34,850 bases of DNA from an uncultured Verrucomicrobiales bacterium. Its GTDB lineage: Bacteria > Verrucomicrobiota > Verrucomicrobiia > Verrucomicrobiales > DEV007. The position numbers and the translations under genes were made by a program. The notes under the pieces are model-generated. The model did no database searches. It was not told the DNA's origin and was given only the letters and a program-made list of their open reading frames with translations. The stretch lies in NCBI GenBank assembly GCA_938082635.1, contig CALLLI010000254.1:1-34850 (forward strand). Reading direction: 5' to 3'. Each line of letters starts with the position of its first letter. Position 1 is the stretch's first letter. This document shows, one piece after another, positions 27,481 to 34,850 of the stretch.

Positions 27481-28890
27481 CTACACCACACGGGTTTTCC
27501 AACCACCGCGCACAAACATGACGAAGGCCATGACAGTCAGGAGACTGTCAGCACTGATCACGGCCCAGAAGACCCCGTTTGGCCCATGGCCTTGTGAGAA
27601 CGCTAGCCACCAAGCGAACGGGAGCTGAAAGAGCCAGAAAGCAATGAAATTCATCCACGTCGGTGTGGCCGTATCCCCGGCTCCATTGAACGCCTGGGTC
27701 ATGACCATTCCCCAACCATAGAATAGGTAGCCATACGAGAAGACACGGAGGCACTGCGCTCCGATTGCAATCACCTCTGGGTTCTTGCTGAAGATTCTGA
27801 CAAAGACATCTCCGAATAGAACGAAATTAAGCGTCACGACCATCATAAAGGCCATGTTGTACCAGCCTGTGATCCAAACGGCTCGTGCCGCTCGCTCTGG
27901 CATCTTCGCCCCAAGGTGTTGCCCTACAAGAGTCGCCGCGGCATTGGATAGTCCCCAGCTTGGGAGAATGGTAAAGATGACGATACGGATACCGATGGTG
28001 TAACCTGCTAAGGCATCGCTTCCAAACTTAGCCATGTAGCGCATCATGATGACCCAACTCGACGTGGCCACGGCCATCTGCGCTATACCGCCGACAGAAA
28101 CCCTGAACAATCGCTGGATGATGCCCCAATCGCGCTTCAGAGCGGCGCCGACCAGGCGCACCTGACCAGTCCCTCTCCGCAAATGATGTATCTGATATAT
28201 AATCGCCGCACTCCGCCCAATCACCGAAGCGATGGCAGCCCCAGTGAGACCCATTGCAGGAATAGGCCCAAAGCCAAAGATCAGGCAAGGATCGAGGATA
28301 AGATTGATTCCATTTCCCAACCAAAGGGCGCGCATCGCAAGAGCAGGATCTCCCGCTCCACGAAAGATGGCGTTATTCAAGAACAGCATCAGGATGACGA
28401 CGTTCGCAGACAGAATGATCCGCGCATAACCACTCCCCACAGCGACGATCTCCGCCGAGGCCCCCATCCATTTCAGCACGTGTGGCGCGGCAATCCAACA
28501 GGCAATGCCCGTGCTGACGCCCACGAATGCTCCCATGTAGAGCGCCTGGGCAGCTACTTTGGCGGCATCCTCCGGGCGCTTCTCACCGATGCGCCGAGAA
28601 ACCATCGCGGTCACCGCAATCGAGAGCCCAACAGCCAGAGCATAATAGAGTGTGAGGACCGACTCGGTCAACCCAATCGCCGCAGTCGCATCCGTCCCTA
28701 ACTTGGACACCCAATAGATGTCACAAATCGAGAACAACGACTCCATCGCCGTCTCCAAGACCATAGGTATGGCTAGCAGAACCACAGCCAGACTCAAACT
28801 GCCGGAGGTGTAGTCGTGCTGTTTCCCCGCTATCGCAGCCCGAATCGTGCCCCACCACGAACGAGACGCTGGCGACGAAGAATCTGACAT
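27481..28890 (-). CDS. MATE family multidrug/Na+ antiporter
   Basis: I chose the ATG at 28890 (469 residues). The longer frame to 28968 would translate the palindromic repeat cluster upstream and adds no family-like sequence. About twelve hydrophobic segments are present, with AIPMVLETAMESLFSICDIYWVSKLG near the start and the pseudo-repeat at FRVSVGGIAQMAVATSSWVI in the second half; both match the MatE domain pair (quoted parts: LAIPMVLETAMESLF, RVSVGGIAQMAV). Loop motif SRRIGEKRPEDA is typical. MATE proteins export organic cations or drugs in exchange for Na+ or H+. Substrate is unknown. It lies downstream of the DUF1592-DUF1552 pair on the same strand, separated by the palindromes. Confidence 0.9.
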   Translation of the reverse strand: MSDSSSPASRSWWGTIRAAIAGKQHDYTSGSLSLAVVLLAIPMVLETAMESLFSICDIYWVSKLGTDATAAIGLTESVLTLYYALAVGLSIAVTAMVSRRIGEKRPEDAAKVAAQALYMGAFVGVSTGIACWIAAPHVLKWMGASAEIVAVGSGYARIILSANVVILMLFLNNAIFRGAGDPALAMRALWLGNGINLILDPCLIFGFGPIPAMGLTGAAIASVIGRSAAIIYQIHHLRRGTGQVRLVGAALKRDWGIIQRLFRVSVGGIAQMAVATSSWVIMMRYMAKFGSDALAGYTIGIRIVIFTILPSWGLSNAAATLVGQHLGAKMPERAARAVWITGWYNMAFMMVVTLNFVLFGDVFVRIFSKNPEVIAIGAQCLRVFSYGYLFYGWGMVMTQAFNGAGDTATPTWMNFIAFWLFQLPFAWWLAFSQGHGPNGVFWAVISADSLLTVMAFVMFVRGGWKTRVV

Positions 28891-28923
28891 GCCTACGCAT
28901 AGAAGCGTTTCCGAATCTGACAA

Positions 28924-29000
28924 CTCGGATTCCGAGAGTAGCTCGACATTCCAATGTCGTTGCAGCACCGTCTCTTACACAAGCAACATTGGAATGTTGC
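28924..29000. repeat. Cluster of three perfect palindromes between DUF1552 and MATE genes
   Basis: CTCGGATTCCGAG (28924-28936), CGACATTCCAATGTCG (28944-28959) and GCAACATTGGAATGTTGC (28983-29000) are perfect palindromes or hairpins. The last two share the core ACATT-CC/GG-AATGT in opposite orientation and can also pair with each other. The last one ends one base before the DUF1552 stop codon. It may terminate the upstream transcript, or be an interspersed palindromic element like bacterial REP sequences. I saw no other copy in this window. Confidence 0.6.
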
Positions 29001-29001
29001 T

Positions 29002-30309
29002 CTACGAAAGATCAAGCACGCCGCCTTCACATAGCTCTGGGTTCCCGAAGCTATCCAGATGATGGCCTGCTCCATGAGCGAACGCCATCCAAAGGCGATT
29101 GATCGAGAGCTTATTGTAAGCAAGAGACCGCCCCATGTCGAAACCGAAGCCATTGCCCAACAAGACGAAGGGAATGTTATCCAACGTGTGAGAGTTGCCT
29201 TTGCCTAACTCATTCGTCCAGACGATGGTCGTATGGTCGAGCATGCTGTCATCGGCGCCTGGTTCAGGGGTGTCGGCGAGCTTTGTCACGAGATAGTTCA
29301 GTTGCTCAGCAAACCATGTGTTGATCTTGACCAGCTTCTTCTGGGCATCCTCGTTGTCGTCAAGCTCGTGAGAGAGACCATGGTGACCTTCATTGATGCC
29401 TAACCAACGCATGCGCGCTTGGCCGACCGAATTCGTGTATTGCAGCGTCGAAACACGAGCCATGTCGTTAGAGAACGCATTGACCATGAGATCGATCTGC
29501 ATGCGGCTGATCTCGGGAATGTTGTCATTCGTATCCGAGATCCCCGGCTCCAACTCAGGCGCGGCATGATGCAACGTCTGGGATTCTGCAGCTTTAAGCT
29601 CATTCTCCATTTCGAAAACGAACTCGGCATGCTCCGCCAACATCTGACGGTCCTCTGGACTGACCATCTTCTGCAACTTCTTGAGGTCCGTTTGTAACTC
29701 ATCTAGCACACTGCCCAGATGTTCCTTATCTTCAAGCTGACCGTAGAGTTTCTTGAACATCTGATAGGGGTCGTCGATCGCCCCAACAGGTTTGTTCGGC
29801 CCAGAATAAACCATGCGCGTCCACGGGTCTGCCCGATCTGGCACGCCGACGCCAAACTCCAGTGAGCCAAAGCGTGTACGAGTGGCTTCTTTACTCTGGA
29901 AATGGTTCTTCAATTCCTGATCGATCGATATGCCGCTACACCAGCCAGCCGGCGTATGCGAACCACCCTGAATGTTTCCTGGGAACAGCTCCTTGCCAGT
30001 GAGCAAGCAACTCATGCCCCGCATGTGACTATCACCATCACCACGCACCTTGTTAGACATTCCACGAAGCACGAGCATACGCTCACGGTAAGATTCCAGG
30101 GGCGCGAGAATTTCCTTCAAGGCAAAGTCACGCCCCTCAGTATCTGGCCAGAAAGATTTCGGAATCGTCCCGTTTGGGCTAATCATGATCACCATCCGCT
30201 GCTTTCGTGCAGAGTCGGCAGCAGCAGCTTGTAAGCTGGGAAGACCACTGAGAAATGGAAGCGAGGCTGCTGAAAGACCAATCTCGCGAAGGAAAGTGCG
30301 GCGAATCAT
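29002..30309 (-). CDS. DUF1552 family secreted protein
   Basis: The 435-residue protein starts [20 protein letters not shown], a twin-arginine-like signal peptide with RRTFLR followed by a hydrophobic stretch. The body has [55 protein letters not shown] and [19 protein letters not shown], all typical of DUF1552, a family related to DUF1501 and alkaline-phosphatase-like proteins. The biochemical function is not established. Its start overlaps the DUF1592-type gene stop by four bases. This pair is a recurring gene unit in Planctomycetota and Verrucomicrobiota, often thought to take part in breakdown of complex carbon outside the cytoplasm. Confidence 0.92.
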   Translation of the reverse strand: MIRRTFLREIGLSAASLPFLSGLPSLQAAAADSARKQRMVIMISPNGTIPKSFWPDTEGRDFALKEILAPLESYRERMLVLRGMSNKVRGDGDSHMRGMSCLLTGKELFPGNIQGGSHTPAGWCSGISIDQELKNHFQSKEATRTRFGSLEFGVGVPDRADPWTRMVYSGPNKPVGAIDDPYQMFKKLYGQLEDKEHLGSVLDELQTDLKKLQKMVSPEDRQMLAEHAEFVFEMENELKAAESQTLHHAAPELEPGISDTNDNIPEISRMQIDLMVNAFSNDMARVSTLQYTNSVGQARMRWLGINEGHHGLSHELDDNEDAQKKLVKINTWFAEQLNYLVTKLADTPEPGADDSMLDHTTIVWTNELGKGNSHTLDNIPFVLLGNGFGFDMGRSLAYNKLSINRLWMAFAHGAGHHLDSFGNPELCEGGVLDLS

Positions 30310-32567
30310 GATTCTTGAGTTTCGAGAGTGTCTAATTGATGGCAGGCAGCCGTGGTGACGATGTCGACGATGAGCTTCCGGATATGAAACCCCGACTTCA
30401 CGAAACTATCGTGCAAGCTGTCCAAGGTGTCCAATCCATAGGCGTTACACGATTGCTTCACCAGATGCTCAAAGAGATGTTGAATAAAGCCTCGCTGGGC
30501 CTCGCTGTTTGTCGCTGCGTGCTCGGCCACATCTCGCGCCCCGTTGATCGAAATGCGTTCCCCATCGATCGTCTCGTAAATGCTCTCAATCTCAATGGGC
30601 CGATTCTGCTCTTCGAAACGGAAACGCCCCACCGCATCGAATCGCTCCAGACTAAAGCCTAACGGATTGATCATCGAATGACAGTTCATGCAAGCTTTCG
30701 ACTTGGTCAGTTCAGTCACTTTCTCGCGCATGGTGAGATGCGGATCAAAGCGACTCTCCTCAAACTTCACGGCTTCCGGCGGCGGCTTGAGTGAACGCCC
30801 CAGGACATTCCTAGTGACAAAGACACCGCGATGGATCGGCGACGTCGACCGATGATAGGCAAAGCGCGCCAACAGGTAAGGATGAGTCAGGACACCCGCA
30901 CGCGCCTTCGGATCGAAATACACTTTGCGGAACTCTCTTCCATCGAAAGTCCCCTCGCCCATGAAGTCGGCCAACTTTCCGTTCAGATAAAGGTAATCAG
31001 CTAACAAGAGCTGACGGAAATCTGAGGACTCACTCCAAACGACTTCATCAATGAACATGTCGAGTGACCGTCGCATCTCGACGATCGTTTCCTGATCAAA
31101 GTCGGGAAATAGCTCTGGGTCTTTGGCCAAATCAAGCTCTCCCTCAATATGCAGCCAGTGGCGAAAGAACCCACGAACCTTGGCCCGCGTCAGAGGGTGA
31201 TCCAAGAGATGCGTCGCCAATTCTCGAATCACTTTAGGATCGTCTAGCACTTTCTTTTGAGACCTCTTACTAAGCAAACTATCGCGCAAATAAAGGGCCA
31301 ACCGCGAAGCCACATCATCCGAGTCAATCCCATCACCAGAGAGGATCTCTGGGTAAAGAAAGTGCGGCGAAGACAACGTTAGAATGATCACCCGCTTGAC
31401 GGCCACCTCTGGGGTCACCTCTCCGCCGAAATGCCGCCGCACATAGAATTCCAACTCACGCTCGGTCAATGGTCGACGAAACGCCTGCGCAACAACTCGT
31501 CCGGCAAACTTCTGAATGTCACCAGCCCATTCCTCGCTGTCTGGTTTCGCGCCGGCGAGCGATCCGAGATTCGCCACGACGTGATTGGCCACTTCGATAG
31601 ATGCGACAGTCGTCGCTTCATGCCAAGCCTTCGAAACCGCGATTCCTCGCACGTAGCCCATGCTGCTATCGTCTGCAGGGAACGCGGTACTCACCACCAT
31701 GACAGGAGCCATTCTCACCGGCGCGAGCACTTCCTTGGGAATGACACTATCCACGCCATGCGGCGGCTTCCACGCTAGCTCGATGGAGGCTGACTTTTCC
31801 TTAAACTTGAAATACTCCAAATGGACGGGGTAAGCTCGCCCACCTAACAATGTTACCGAAACACGCTCTTCTCGCATCTTGCCTGAGCTGACCCAGCCAT
31901 CGATAAGAGGTTTATCAGAATAAGCATTCACCGAAAGGCGAAATCCATTCTCCGTCCTCACAATAAACTCATAGACGCCCGTTTCTGGCGCAATCACGGA
32001 GCCTTCCCATTCGATGGCAAACGCTTCTGCCTTGATCTCCTTGAGCACCGGACTTGCCTCCTTGAAATTGAAATGGATTTCCGGATCGATACGCTCTAAC
32101 TTCCGCTTATCACGACGCGTGTTCCGACCTTCATAATAGGAAGCGTTTAAGCCGCGTTCGCTACCTAATTCTTTCGTTCGACGAAAGCTCCCCACAAGAT
32201 CCGCTGCGGATTGTTGGAACTGACTAGCGGTCAATCGTGACAGTTCCACACGAACCGGCTTGTTCCTCGCCCTCGCCGCCTCAGAATAGAAGGCCTCGTA
32301 GATGTATGAAGCCACCGCCTCGGCATCAGTATCCTCGCACAAGTCAGCAGCATCTTCGGGCATTGTCTTGTGAATGAGCTTCGCCAAATCAGGAATTGTC
32401 CGGTCACCAAACAACGGCTCATCATATTCATCGGCCACGCCTTCACCCTTTGGCCCATGACATTCAACACAGAGCTTACCGTAGATGACCTGCCCACGCT
32501 GTCGAGTGTCCTCAGAGAGCGCTGAGGCTAAAGAGATTACGAGAAGAAATAGGAGTCTACAAGGCAT
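30306..32567 (-). CDS. DUF1587/1592/1588/1585-type cytochrome protein with N-terminal cytochrome c and PA14 domain
   Basis: The 753-residue protein has a signal peptide ([18 protein letters not shown]) and a cytochrome c domain with CVECH at 33-37. A DUF1587-like region ([19 protein letters not shown]) is followed by a PA14-like insert of about 140 residues ([47 protein letters not shown]). Then come DUF1595 ([17 protein letters not shown]), DUF1592 ([20 protein letters not shown]), DUF1588 ([38 protein letters not shown] with a second CxxCH) and DUF1585. PA14 suggests carbohydrate contact. The protein is probably periplasmic and redox-active, paired with DUF1552. Function is inferred from family context only. 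Confidence 0.92.
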   Translation of the reverse strand: MPCRLLFLLVISLASALSEDTRQRGQVIYGKLCVECHGPKGEGVADEYDEPLFGDRTIPDLAKLIHKTMPEDAADLCEDTDAEAVASYIYEAFYSEAARARNKPVRVELSRLTASQFQQSAADLVGSFRRTKELGSERGLNASYYEGRNTRRDKRKLERIDPEIHFNFKEASPVLKEIKAEAFAIEWEGSVIAPETGVYEFIVRTENGFRLSVNAYSDKPLIDGWVSSGKMREERVSVTLLGGRAYPVHLEYFKFKEKSASIELAWKPPHGVDSVIPKEVLAPVRMAPVMVVSTAFPADDSSMGYVRGIAVSKAWHEATTVASIEVANHVVANLGSLAGAKPDSEEWAGDIQKFAGRVVAQAFRRPLTERELEFYVRRHFGGEVTPEVAVKRVIILTLSSPHFLYPEILSGDGIDSDDVASRLALYLRDSLLSKRSQKKVLDDPKVIRELATHLLDHPLTRAKVRGFFRHWLHIEGELDLAKDPELFPDFDQETIVEMRRSLDMFIDEVVWSESSDFRQLLLADYLYLNGKLADFMGEGTFDGREFRKVYFDPKARAGVLTHPYLLARFAYHRSTSPIHRGVFVTRNVLGRSLKPPPEAVKFEESRFDPHLTMREKVTELTKSKACMNCHSMINPLGFSLERFDAVGRFRFEEQNRPIEIESIYETIDGERISINGARDVAEHAATNSEAQRGFIQHLFEHLVKQSCNAYGLDTLDSLHDSFVKSGFHIRKLIVDIVTTAACHQLDTLETQES

Positions 32568-32613
32568 GAGCTAGGCACACTAGAAACAAGAACGCTCGTG
32601 AAACGATGCGGTC

Positions 32614-32636
32614 ATTGATCGGTAATTTCGATCAAT
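32614..32636. promoter_or_regulatory. Inverted repeat between two divergent genes, possible operator
   Basis: ATTGATCG (32614-32621) and CGATCAAT (32629-32636) are perfect eight-base arms around a seven-base spacer. The site is 47 bases upstream of the DUF1592-type gene and 88 bases upstream of the SUMF1 gene, in their shared 156-base intergenic region. The size and position fit a dimeric regulator site controlling both. A simple hairpin in the leader is the alternative. Confidence 0.4.
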
Positions 32637-32723
32637 AATGAGACGCATTCTACTTTACCGCACGATCTCATGCTGCTTCTCTTTGCGATTGCGCAGTCGC
32701 ACTCCGCACTCCGCGCATCGTAT

Positions 32724-34850
32724 ATGAGAATCTCTAGTCGCTTGTTCTCCGTCGCTGTCGTCATTCGCAGCTCACTTCCTCTGTTCTTGGCAATTTTCGG
32801 CCCTTGGTCATCGCTCCGTGCCAGCTCAGACTCAATCACGTTTAGCTGGGAGGTGATTGGCAATCCTGGGAATTCAGGCATGCAAACCCAGCCGCATGGC
32901 CAGATGAGCAATGTCATCACCATCGGTCAGGTCGATCACGAGTATGCAATGGCGAAACACGAAGTCTCAGCAGGGCAGTATGCTCAGTTTCTCAACTGCA
33001 AGGCCAGGTTCGGTGATCCTCACGGCCTCTACAACCCACAGGCAAGTTCCAGTTGGTTAGGCTACATTACCCGAAGCGGAAGTGGCACCTCATCTAGTCC
33101 GTATCAATACGCAGTGAAACCAGGCCGGAGCAAACTACCGGTCAACTTCGTCGCCTTCCACGACACACTTCGATTCGTGAATTGGTTAGCCAACGGTCAG
33201 GGAAACGGTGATACAGAGAACGGTTCCTACAACCTCTCTGAGAGTCTTCCTACCCGAAAGAGCGGTGCGACCGTGTTTCTGCCGAATGAGCATGAATGGC
33301 AGAAGGCTGCCTACCATGACCCGAGATCGACGTCACAAGGAGGCCCGAAGAACAACTCCCACTACTGGGTCTACCCACAACAGACAGATGAAGCCCCTAA
33401 CAGAGCGAGCCTTGACTCCTCTCGCAATATCATCAATCCCCAGCCAAACCTTTCCAACTATGGTAGGAGCAACACCCAAGGGCACTGCACGGTGGACTCT
33501 GGCGGCAGCGGCACGGAGTCTTACTACGGCATCATGCACCTGGGAGGCAATGTGGTCGAATGGCTGGAAGATCGTAACTCGACGCTCAGGAGTACTGACC
33601 AAGATATCCGCGGAGGAGACTGGTTAAATTCTGACTACGACCAACGCAACCACTTCATCAATTTCGCAGAGCCCACCCACGAATCGACCGACAATGGGAT
33701 CCGCCTAGCAGCAACGTTAGTCTATGCCAATCTCACTGGCGGAGGCTTAGGCGATGGCGGGGGTGATCCCGGCGATCCCGGCGATCCCGGCGATGGCGGT
33801 AGCGGTAGTTCTGGAGATGGCTCCGTTTGTCCAGCCTCCGAAAGCTTTCCCCCAAGCGGTCAAGGTTGGGTTCAGATGTTCAACGGCACGCAGGCATCAC
33901 TGGAAGACAATTGGCGCCAGAGTGGCTCAGGAGCATGGGAGGTAGTCGATGAGAACTTGCATCACGAGAACGTCAGCGGAAATAGCCATCTATTCTATGA
34001 TGGCACGAATAGCAGTTTCACGAGTTTCGAGATGGTGTGTGAGTGGAAGACGGGTGCGGGAACCAATTCTGGAATCTACTTCCATACAGAATACCAATCG
34101 GATGGCTTTCCGGCTATCGGAAACGAAGCCCAAATCAATAACACGTCTACTGCAGCCGCAAACAAGCGAACGGGCTCGCTCTTCGGTACCGTCAATTTAG
34201 AGACAACAAATGTTCAGGACGAAGTCTGGAACAAGCAACGTATCGTCGTGTCAGGAACGCGCGTCGTGATCGAGGTCAACGATGTGACAACTGTGGACAT
34301 CGACTTCGAGACCTTCAATCAGCATGTTCATCGGCCACTGGGTTCAGGGCTAATCGCATTGCAGGGAGAAGGTCTTGGTGGCTTCCCTGATAAAACCATC
34401 TTCCGAAATCTTTACATCCGTCACCTCCCAGTCGATGGATGTGGTGATAGCGATCCTGGGGATGGCGGTAGCGATCCGGGGGATGGCGGCGGCGATCCGG
34501 GGGATGGCGGCGACGATCCTGCAATCAATGGAGTTCCCTTTAGCAATGACAGTGCAACAGTAGCACTCTATCACTTCGATGGAGACAGTAGCGATGCCTC
34601 GGGCAACGGGCACCATTTACAGCCCTCGGGAAACGTGAGCTACACCAGCAGCGATCTGAGCTGGATGACAACGCCATCAGGTGCTGCTGCCTGCTTCGGA
34701 CCAAGCGACCAACTATCAATAGCACTACCAGATACAGAACTGCTTCCCAGCCCAGGATCGGAGTTGACCTTCGAATGGCTCATCAAACCGATCAACATTC
34801 CTCAACGATCAGAAAACAAGACTAGCTATGTTAGGCTTTACCAAAGTTAC
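32724..34850 (+). CDS. SUMF1 + DUF1080 + LamG-like secreted multidomain protein (3' end outside window)
   Basis: The frame is open from an ATG at 32724 through the last base (709 codons), so the gene is cut by the window. A signal peptide (MRISSRLFSVAVVIRSSLP, cleavage near LRASS) leads to a formylglycine-generating-enzyme-like SUMF1 domain, residues about 40-337: EYAMAKHEVSAGQYAQFLN, LPVNFVAFHDTLRFVNWL, ATVFLPNEHEWQKAAYHDP, GIMHLGGNVVEWLEDRN, IRGGDWLNS. A Gly-Asp-Pro linker follows, then a DUF1080 / 3-keto-disaccharide hydrolase-like domain at about 380-570 (MFNGTQASLEDNWRQSG, SGIYFHTEYQ, IFRNLYIRHLP). A second Gly-Asp-Pro linker precedes a LamG/concanavalin-like domain (ALYHFDGDSSDASGNGHHLQ). 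Binding or modification of glycans is inferred. It diverges from the DUF1592 gene. Confidence 0.9.
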   Translation, partial: MRISSRLFSVAVVIRSSLPLFLAIFGPWSSLRASSDSITFSWEVIGNPGNSGMQTQPHGQMSNVITIGQVDHEYAMAKHEVSAGQYAQFLNCKARFGDPHGLYNPQASSSWLGYITRSGSGTSSSPYQYAVKPGRSKLPVNFVAFHDTLRFVNWLANGQGNGDTENGSYNLSESLPTRKSGATVFLPNEHEWQKAAYHDPRSTSQGGPKNNSHYWVYPQQTDEAPNRASLDSSRNIINPQPNLSNYGRSNTQGHCTVDSGGSGTESYYGIMHLGGNVVEWLEDRNSTLRSTDQDIRGGDWLNSDYDQRNHFINFAEPTHESTDNGIRLAATLVYANLTGGGLGDGGGDPGDPGDPGDGGSGSSGDGSVCPASESFPPSGQGWVQMFNGTQASLEDNWRQSGSGAWEVVDENLHHENVSGNSHLFYDGTNSSFTSFEMVCEWKTGAGTNSGIYFHTEYQSDGFPAIGNEAQINNTSTAAANKRTGSLFGTVNLETTNVQDEVWNKQRIVVSGTRVVIEVNDVTTVDIDFETFNQHVHRPLGSGLIALQGEGLGGFPDKTIFRNLYIRHLPVDGCGDSDPGDGGSDPGDGGGDPGDGGDDPAINGVPFSNDSATVALYHFDGDSSDASGNGHHLQPSGNVSYTSSDLSWMTTPSGAAACFGPSDQLSIALPDTELLPSPGSELTFEWLIKPINIPQRSENKTSYVRLYQSY
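33762..33788 (+). repeat. Three 9-bp repeats encoding GDP linker
   Basis: GGTGATCCC followed by two GGCGATCCC units encodes Gly-Asp-Pro three times between the SUMF1 and DUF1080 domains. A flexible interdomain linker is the likely role. Confidence 0.8.
34449..34511 (+). repeat. Three 21-bp repeats encoding (S/G)DPGDGG linker
   Basis: Three near-identical 21-base units begin at 34449, 34470 and 34491 and encode SDPGDGG, SDPGDGG and GDPGDGG between the DUF1080 and LamG-like domains. Same composition as the first linker, so the domains seem joined by a common linker type prone to length change. Confidence 0.85.

Noticed and set aside
28891-28968. N-terminal extension of the MATE gene
   Set aside because: It translates the palindromic repeat cluster and gives charged residues unlike the family start.
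32612-32923. 103-codon minus-strand open frame
   Set aside because: It lies across the divergent promoter and antisense to the SUMF1 signal peptide; no recognisable protein features.
34449-34511. Regular repeats considered as a CRISPR array
   Set aside because: Units are 21 bases without spacers and encode an in-frame Gly/Asp/Pro linker.

Overview
The window looks like the chromosome of a Gram-negative member of the Planctomycetota-Verrucomicrobiota-Chlamydiota group, most likely Verrucomicrobiota. The signs are a DUF1552 protein beside a DUF1592/DUF1588-type cytochrome protein, a planctomycete-type cytochrome c domain, a SUMF1 + DUF1080 + LamG mosaic protein, and secreted proteins with a 'DLxxW...FYRV' module. 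A LolD-like ATPase also fits a diderm cell. No tRNA, rRNA, CRISPR array or insertion sequence was recognised. The phylum call is inference from protein families, not from a marker-gene tree.

Layout. 1-469 is the 3' end of a DUF885 gene. 484-7706 is a minus-strand cluster of three large secreted proteins: a TSP3/Calx-beta-like protein, an unrecognised protein of about 1240 residues, and a peptidase S74 tail-fibre-like protein broken by one in-frame stop. The first of these also seems to have lost its start codon to a one-base slip. 8154-14963 is a tight minus-strand run in the order lolD-like, ilvE-like, mcsA, mcsB, clpC, pentapeptide-repeat protein. It holds the protein-arginine-phosphorylation and unfoldase module familiar from Bacillota, but no ctsR repressor gene is present. 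15235-15849 is a single gene flanked by hairpins and encodes two AP2-like domains with a histone-H1-like Lys/Ala/Pro/Val tail. 16024-17154 is rplU-rpmA-trmL.

17309-21273 holds, in order, a plus-strand DUF151 nuclease gene with an overlapping lipoprotein gene, a minus-strand small c-type cytochrome, a heavily decayed sialate O-acetylesterase pseudogene and the plus-strand FetA/FetB-type transporter pair. 21280-25026 is a large secreted beta-propeller protein. A small decayed plus-strand gene lies at 25244-25689. Then come tagI, a GT2 glycosyltransferase with an extra C-terminal nucleotide-binding-like domain, and a MATE transporter. A cluster of three perfect palindromes separates the MATE gene from the DUF1592-DUF1552 gene pair. 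At the right edge, a long plus-strand gene (SUMF1-DUF1080-LamG) diverges from that pair across an intergenic region with an inverted repeat, and runs out of the window.

The points most worth a second look are the AP2-AP2-H1 fusion protein, the McsA-McsB-ClpC module in a probable diderm without CtsR and linked to lolD/ilvE, the truncated multidomain SUMF1 gene beside DUF1552/DUF1592, the broken secreted operon, and the repeated motif ACCCTAAAAACGGCAATGG upstream of it.
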